Source of the DNA: Cryptomeria japonica
Lineage: Eukaryota; Streptophyta; Pinopsida; Cupressales; Cupressaceae
Reading direction: 5' to 3'
Length of the DNA: 64,000 bases
NCBI RefSeq assembly: GCF_030272615.1
Contig: NC_081410.1
Span: 119,784,640 to 119,848,639, forward strand
Part shown: piece by piece, positions 56,641 to 64,000 of the stretch
Numbering within the stretch: position 1 is the first letter of the stretch
Layout of the letters: each line of letters opens with the position of its first letter
The notes under the pieces: generated by a model
The model's database searches: none
The model's input: the letters and a program-made list of their open reading frames with translations, nothing else
Told to the model about the DNA's origin: nothing
Position numbers and translations under genes: made by a program

Positions 56641-59600
56641 AAACAAGGGTGTTTATCATTTCTAAATTTCTAATAGATGGAAGGATGCAAGAAATGGACT
56701 ATCAAGCAGTGTAATTATAGTGTTGTACCCTAAAGGGACAATGTTTTTGAAGTTGTGGATTGTGAGGGGCAGTAAAGGATGCACAATTTATTGATAAGAA
56801 CCATATATAGTTCATTCTTGGAGTGGATCTTCAAAATGTTGTTGAATTCATAATACCGGACAATTCAAAAAATTGTCGAGTGGTTGTTCTGTTGATTGAG
56901 ACACTGTTCTCACATATATTTTGGACTCTGATATAACTCTGGAGTGTGCTGACGTAAAGGTTACTATCACACAACCTACCAAAAATTTGTTTAGACGAGG
57001 CAACTTCTACATATGACATGGCTAGTGGAAGTGGCATTGTAGCTCATTTATAGGATGAACTCATTCTTTGGTCTTATGATATTTCAAAGTCATTTATTAC
57101 TCATTATTTCAAAGTCATTTATTACTCATTAGCATCTAATGCCATTTTAATTAATTTCATTAGGTTCTTTTTCTTGTTCATCCTTGGGCATTATACATTC
57201 TGTATTATAATCAATTTTTATTTCTAGTCTTATTGTAAATTGATTATATATTTTTTATATATCTTTTACTTATTCTAATTATCTTTTTAGATTTAGCATA
57301 AGTCATTTGTACATCAAATGATGTGGCATCTCTCTTCTCCCTACCCTTCCAATCCCCCTTTCCGACCTCTTTATAATCTCCTCAGGTCTGCAACAATCTA
57401 TTTTTCAACTCTTGAGCTCTCTAACATCCTGATGATGGATCACAGAGTGCAAGGGTTAAGATTCTATATGTAATTATGCTTTTTTTGATCAGACTTGTTG
57501 ATGTAAAAAAGACACACAATCGACTCCAGAAACAGCACAAAGAACAGTTATTACTCTTTTTTTATTTCAACTTTTCTGTGTTGTTAGGTTTCCAATATTT
57601 TTGTGGTTTTTTCTTGGTAATATCCTAAGAAACTGATAATTTCTTTTTGGGATGCTGAGAAACTTTCAAGAAAGACATTTTCTTAGATGGTCTATATCAT
57701 GTAGAATTCTGCAAAGAGATTCGTACATAAAAACATCAAAGCTTGAACTTCTAAACTTAACTCAATGACAATGAAATACTTATAGAATAACAAATTGTTT
57801 GTAAATTTAATTGATTCCTGTCTCGGTTGCCTACAAATGGCTATGATCATTTTGTTTATATAGCAATTTGGGATGTGAGGGGCATATAAAGCCTTTGTAG
57901 AGGCCATTGCATGGAAGGTTACTACCAAATTCATCTAAAGCATACTGATTTATCGTTGCACATGTTAATTCAAAGTGTACATGGCCTATATACCAAGACT
58001 AACCTAGAAACTAATTTAACTAATTTAACTTAACACATCAAACCTTACATTGGCATTCTCATGTTCTCACCCACTGAGCTACTGACCTCTCACAGGGTTA
58101 ATTCCTAGTTTTCCTAGATTTTGATTGTCAGTCCTATTTTACTACCGAGGACTACTTGTTAGGAAATCTTATAGTATTACAACAATAACCTTGTGTTAGA
58201 AGTCTCTCAACATAAAATATTGTCTGGAGAATATCCTACCTGATAAAATAAAGAAAGTAAAGGGCATCTAGGATATTTGAATGCATACCTTACTAAGTTA
58301 ACTTTTTAGTTGTAATAAAACCCTTCATCATTTAACAGATTGCACAGCTTTCTGAAATATCGACTCACCAACTTTGAGATCCCTTGTTTTGAGATACCTA
58401 GAAAATGTCAGTGATTTTTTAACTTATAGTCTGTGGAGGGCCTTACTAAATGAGACTCCTCATTCATATTTGCTTCATCCTTTTTGGATGCCTTTATTTT
58501 AGAGTTTTCATACCCTTTTTACAGTTTTCCAACTCTTTTTAATCATAAAAGGTGGATGAAGCCATAAGGAAGGGGAATTTAACAAGAAACTCAAGGTAAA
58601 AAATAAATTCACTGACCACTCATTAATCTTACTCATGTTGATTTTTTCATCAATCAATACTAAGAAGATTTCAAGGCATTTGCTATGAACCATGGGATGG
58701 CTTCTCTTATTCCAATTTTCTGAGTGCTCTTTTCACAGAGGCTGCAACAGAGATTGAAAACTGGTAGGTATTAATCAGATAAAATAGTAATCACTAAATT
58801 TGGTTAAACCAGAGGGTTTGACTTCTCGAGTGTAGGTTAGAGAATGGCAACTCACTCACAACCGTTTTGAAAATTCTCAAAATGGTAGTAGGGATTGGCA
58901 GGAAGAAAGAAATAGAATGTGTTTACTTAATTAATCTTGTTTTTTCCAATTTTTGTTATCATGCATTCTATCTTGCACGTGACTCTTGAATTATGTATTC
59001 TTTGTATTCACCTATTCAGTCTTTCTTAACTATTTATAATCTAGTTCTTGTTTTTAAAATATTATGTTAAATATGTTTTGACTTCTTACATAATCATTAT
59101 GCACACACAAGAAGTGGTAATTTGAACTCAATGTACAGCAACATGTAGTCTGCAAGATTTTGCTGGCATTTAGTGTGACTGGTGTCCAGAAAAAACATTT
59201 CCTTGTTTAATATCTCTGGATTTGGAATAATTGGCTTGTATGCTGCTGACTTTTATGGTTTTTGGATGTGATCTTTGATCAAACTTTTGGGTTCCTCATT
59301 AGCTTCCAACTCTTAACCTAATAATAAATCTTATAAAAAAATTATTAAAACAAAAAATAAAAATTAATAAATTGTTTTTTGAATTTTGTTGATTTGTAGA
59401 AATCAGCATGTGATAAATCGATCCCCCACTGTTGATCACGACACCCTCCAAAAAAATTAAATTTTAAGACCGTTGGCCTCTATTATCAGGTTCGGTGGTT
59501 TGTGGCTGGAACCGGGGCCAGGTTTGATCTGGGACCAGGTCTGGTATTGGTCCAACCTTGGGTTTGTCTTGGAGTTGGTGGATTTTTGCATCTTACTCTG

Positions 59601-60034
59601 CCCTCTTCTTTTGGCTGATTTTCTCTATTTCTCCATTGTCTTCCTCCGTCCATCTGTGATGCAAGATGAAGCTTTCCAAAGTTTTGTTCTATTTTTATTT
59701 TACCTTCGACTTTCTAAAGTTCTTATTTATTGATTTTTCAAATAAAATTTAATTTATATTAACTTATTGTTTTTAAATCACTAATTTGACATTTACTTTT
59801 GTTTTTAATTCTATATGTTAAATAATAAATTTTTTTATTTCAAAATATTTAAATTGAATTTAATTTTAACAATAAATAACAATATTCTATATGTTCAATA
59901 ATATATTTAAAGTTATTATAACTTGAATATATTATAATAACAATAAATTTTAAAATTTATATGTTTGAACTTATTATAATATATTCAAATTTTATTACAA
60001 TATTGTTTTATTTTGATGATTTATAACTTAGTCG
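56641..60034. other. No gene recognised
   Basis: AT-rich. Contains a perfect 25-bp tandem duplication at 57081-57130 (ATTTCAAAGTCATTTATTAC...). Short frames have no domains. Confidence 0.4.
57081..57130. repeat. 25-bp tandem duplication (2 copies)
   Basis: 57081-57105 and 57106-57130 are identical. Confidence 0.95.
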
Positions 60035-60162
60035 GAATATATATATGTATATATATGTATCATGTATGTATGTATACGTATATATATATATATATATATA
60101 TTCATGTATATACATATGTATACACACACACACACATATCTGTGTGTGTGTGTGTATGGATG
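60035..60162. repeat. Compound (TA)n(CA)n(TG)n microsatellite
   Basis: TATATG and TATG repeats, then TA repeats, then a CA run and a TG run that can pair with each other. Open frames across it on both strands are artefacts. Confidence 0.95.
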
Positions 60163-63100
60163 TACCCGTAACCATACCCAAGAAAAAAAAATTGCCCTAC
60201 TCGCGAAACTGTATCTGTAGTACTCATACCCTAATCGGCATGTAGCTTTTGGCCTAAATAATTCCACTTTTCACTGATATGTATCTTTTTGCTTTGTGTT
60301 AACTTTACCTCTTTCCAATTTTATCTTTTCACTGTTATGTATTCTTAAAAAGATGGTCATTTGCACTAAGCAAGAAAAGTTGAGAAGATTCAAAATTAAA
60401 AGAAAAATATAAGGTAAATAAATGGTATTTCAAAACTTCAAGATAGATTTAGTGCAAATAGATAGAGTGTTTATTCATTTGTGCAATCATTCTTGGTGTT
60501 TGTTTAGTCAAGTGTCTTAAGTCAACAAACAAGAAAAAACTTTAGAGCCAAGTCTGGTTGATAACCTAGCTATTTCTGAAAAAAAGTTATTTTGTCTAAC
60601 AAGGTAATTTGGATGAAAGTTATACCTTATGCCGGACAACAAACTTAAAGCTAAGTGATGAGGGACTGTCCTCAGGATGGTCTAGGGATGCCTGATGTCC
60701 CTTAACTGTCAAGGTGACAACAGGATGTCAGCTGTTTTTTAAAAAGTATTGAAAAAACAAAATAGAGTTCTGTAATGCTAAACCTAAAAGTGGTGCGCAC
60801 CAAGCCCCCTTGACCTTAAAAACCCTAGCCATGCCCTTTTGAAAGCATCAAAATAGAAGAGGAATAGATACAAAAAGAAATATAAGTAGAGGAAGAGGAA
60901 GAAGACGGGAAAGAGGAATACAGGGAGAGGCATTAGCACAGTGGAATGTAGAGCTAGTGAGTCAATCCATACAGGGTTGGCCAGGGATCAATTGCCGCTA
61001 GATTCACTTAGCAGTTTGGCGTTCAGGATAATGCTATGGTATTTGTATTGGACAATGAGTTAGGTTAATTATGGTACTCTGTATTATGAACTTGATGAAT
61101 AATTATATGATATATATAATTGTACCAATCGATTGCCAAAATTTCCAACTTTGTGTAATATCAGGTTCTTTTACTCATTGTTTACATAAAAAAAGTAAAG
61201 TACAACTTAGTTTACCTTTTTCTAGTTTTGTTGACACATTAATTTTATTTATTATTTTATTAGCCATCCCTAAAATTGAAAGTTGCTGTCCCTGAAACCC
61301 ATTCCCATTTCTGTCCTAAAAAACTCAGACAAACAGTGGTATTTAAACATCAGGATATTATTCATATTGCCTGCTATATCAACCTGAGAAGTAACTGTGT
61401 CTACGGTAACTATCCAAAGCTGCGGTTTTTGTGATATCTAATAGGTCTGTTACCTTGCCACCTCCAACACGGTTGCAATTGTAATTCCTTTTGTCTTCCT
61501 TTAGTTGAGTACAGTTGATTCTCTCTAGTCTGTATATCCACTTTTTTGTGTTGACATTGATTGGGAGTAAAATTATATCTGTAAGGGGTTCAAGTCCTAA
61601 TAAACAAAATATCTATTAGCAGTATTGTGCTTGTAACCATGATGATTCATTGAGGTTTGTTTTTGTTGAGGGGTTGGCACTGAATCTCAGGTCTTGAATA
61701 TGTGTGCCTGGACTAGGTAGGGTAAATGTTTTGGAGATAATTCCACAACAAAGGTTGGGGAGATCTTAAGAATACATCTATAGTAAAAGGTCAAACAACC
61801 TCATCTAAGCGACTTCTAGTTTGTTCAAACCTGCCCGCATATAGGACACATCAGTAGAATTATAAGAACAAGGTGAAAAATTTTTAAACGAAATTTCAGG
61901 TTTGAATGAAATTGATGTGGATGGAAGATCATGACACAAAACCATGTCATTTTTCTATATTATTCAATATTTAGAAGCAATTTTGTTGAGAGTTTTTGGA
62001 TAGAGACGTTTTACAGTGTTTTGAATATATCGATGTTAGGAGCTAACACAGCGCGACCCATCATCCCTCTATAGTTAATGTTATACAAGAAAATCAGATT
62101 GAATGACTGTAGTCTGCGCCCAATCCAATTAAAGCTTTTTATATGGATAAAATCTGGAGCTTGTTATATTTAGAAACACATTCTAGGAATGTCATGTCCT
62201 GTGAAAGCTTAAAATATACTAATATTTTGTATTTGGTTGTTTATTTATTATACACTGTGCCGATATATCAATGTACCTTGGTTCTGAAGATTGTCTATCC
62301 ACATAACCTTACCCTTATCTGCAGGTAACTGGTGAGAAGTGACGGTGTTTATGTTTTAAGTTTCTTAATACTCTTCTTTTTGTTGCTATAGTTTTTTCTT
62401 TTTAATTCAGGCTTTTTCAGATTTTTTAAGTTTAGCTTGTAGTCTTCTGGGAGTTGAATGCCTTCTCTTAAATTTCTTTTCATCAAGTTGTTCGTTAACC
62501 TCTGAATTGAGATGTTAAAGCACAGAAATAATATTTATTTCAATGTGATATTTTTTATGCTTTGTCATGTTAACCTAGATATTAGTCAAATATAGTTAAG
62601 GTTAGCTCTGGTTTTGGGATCATATATGTTTAATTAAATCTGATTTAAGTCCATGTCTTGGTTTTGAATTTGACTGCTGTAAGTAGTTTTGATGGAATTG
62701 TGTGAGTGGTTTATTGCAATTCAATCTCATTGATGTTCACTGCCTGCCTTTTTGTGTATGTTTCCAAGTTTATACATTAATAGAATTTAGGGTTCACTTC
62801 TGAGATCATTCACAATCTGTACATGATCTTCTGGATTGTTGAAATGTTTAAAGAAGCAAGAGGTGTAGTTTGAAAATAGAACGAGAATGCTGGCGCTTGC
62901 TATTTGACCAGAGGACCAGTCTTCCTGGTTGGGTTTGGCTTTTGATCGAGTAGTTAATGTTAAGATGCATGGATAATGTTTTTGCCGTAGGCTGTTATTT
63001 GTGCTTTCTACTTGGTTTAATTCTAGGCGTTTTTTACTAACTTATATTTGTGGATGATTTAATATTATACATGTCTGCATTGTATTAAAGCACAATGATC

Positions 63101-64000
63101 ATAAAATTATCATCCGGGCAAACCTGATTTTTAACCCTGAGATGCCGTTAAATTTTAAATTCAGGTTGTATGTATTGACCTGATCCGCATTGGTTCCTGT
63201 TTATATATTTTGTTCTAATTTTAAACTTCTAGTTGTGAAGTATATATAATTGTTTTAGCTCTGTTTTGTTAATTTAAGATCATAAATGATTATAGAGTTT
63301 ATTAAGTCTGCTTTTTGTCTGGCATATTTTACAAAGTGACTATAAATTGTGAAGTGAAATCCGAGGTACTCCCCAGTGCTTAACCATTTATACTTTTATC
63401 ATACACATCAGAATTGAGGGCATCTTGCACAAAAATGGAAGAAGAGACGTATATGAGCATATCAGGCAACTGTGGTGAGGATAATTATTTGCTCGCTTGA
63501 TTATTTGTGTGAAGTACACAACATTTCCAGATTGTTTCTAAAGGTGGATCATAACAAGAAAATTTGAACTAGATATAAAAGATTATGTATTTTGAGGAAA
63601 ATTATGGTTTTATCTTTCCTAATATCTCTAATTATTATCTGCTTCTGAGTTTGTTTTGAAGATGACAATTGTTTTTCTTATGCCCACAGGCAATTTGTGT
63701 GTTTATATTCTACCAATCCGTAGGGCAATGGGACAAACTGCTCTGCGTTCCAAGCTTCCAATACGGCTATGTTAAAGTTTCACCATAATATTAAAGATTG
63801 TTGATGGTCAATGCTTTTGCCAATGAACATTCAACATTGTGATTCTCTGCCTTATGGAGTCAATTATTTAGTTATTCAATCAGGAGAAGGGAACGAATCA
63901 TCTATCCAACGAAGTTAAGGTGACATCCTTTTATGCTTTCTTGAATAAAAATAAGAGTTTTTTGTTTGAAGTTTGAAGTCTCAATTTTAATCAAGGGGAG
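60163..64000. other. No gene recognised
   Basis: AT-rich with T-rich and purine-rich tracts (60860-60950). Possible exon-like pieces near the right edge (63440-63480, 63690-63770) cannot be tied to a protein. It may be intron or flank of a gene outside the window. Confidence 0.35.

Noticed and set aside
60028-60267. Tyr/Ile/His repeat frames on both strands
   Set aside because: Product of the compound TA/CA/TG microsatellite.

Overview
The window looks like nuclear DNA from a seed plant, most likely a gymnosperm (conifer-type). It is AT-rich and packed with old, nested LTR retrotransposons and decayed LINE fragments. It holds one clear intron-containing host gene with plant GT-AG introns. 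Species cannot be read from the sequence. No rRNA, tRNA, CRISPR or bacterial features were seen.

Layout. 1-5560: the 3' part of a plus-strand Ty3/gypsy-type element (broken Pro/Ser-rich reading frame, A-rich tail, polypurine tract, 3' LTR), followed by a copia-type LTR piece (5580-5985). About 7000-30520: one old minus-strand gypsy element ('element A') cut into pieces by at least four later insertions: a 1.8-kb poly-A retroposon (8492-10300), a probable solo LTR (10328-11701), an undefined LTR (about 12655-13697), and a 16-kb gypsy element (14192-30176). The 16-kb element has two LTRs, a perfect 5-bp target duplication, PBS, PPT, a decayed gag-PR-RT-RH-INT polyprotein and, between pol and the 3' LTR, an antisense plant-mobile-domain (PMD, MAIN-like) pseudogene. 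33302-34074 is a solo LTR of that same family with its own target duplication. 34080-37790 is a tandem pair of another LTR-like repeat, one copy interrupted by a second 1.8-kb retroposon.

38517-42390: an intact host gene, a CDKG2/CDK11-type cyclin-dependent kinase in 7 coding exons that join in frame to 870 codons. Its flanks to about 48.7 kb hold nothing recognisable. 48.7-56.6 kb is a LINE graveyard: a 5'-truncated LINE 3' end with target duplication (48721-50082), two minus-strand ORF1 (DUF4283-type) remnants, and a weak plus-strand reverse-transcriptase trace. 56.6-64 kb is AT-rich with microsatellites and no supported gene.

Most worth attention: (1) two copies of a 1.8-kb retroposon with poly-A tail, 15-17 bp target duplications and the same 5' terminus, carrying a LINE-type RNase H frame followed by an unrecognised frame of about 230 codons; the related empty site lies in the same window. 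(2) The 16-kb element with its antisense PMD gene and two oppositely oriented arrays of a short CpG-rich motif near its two ends.
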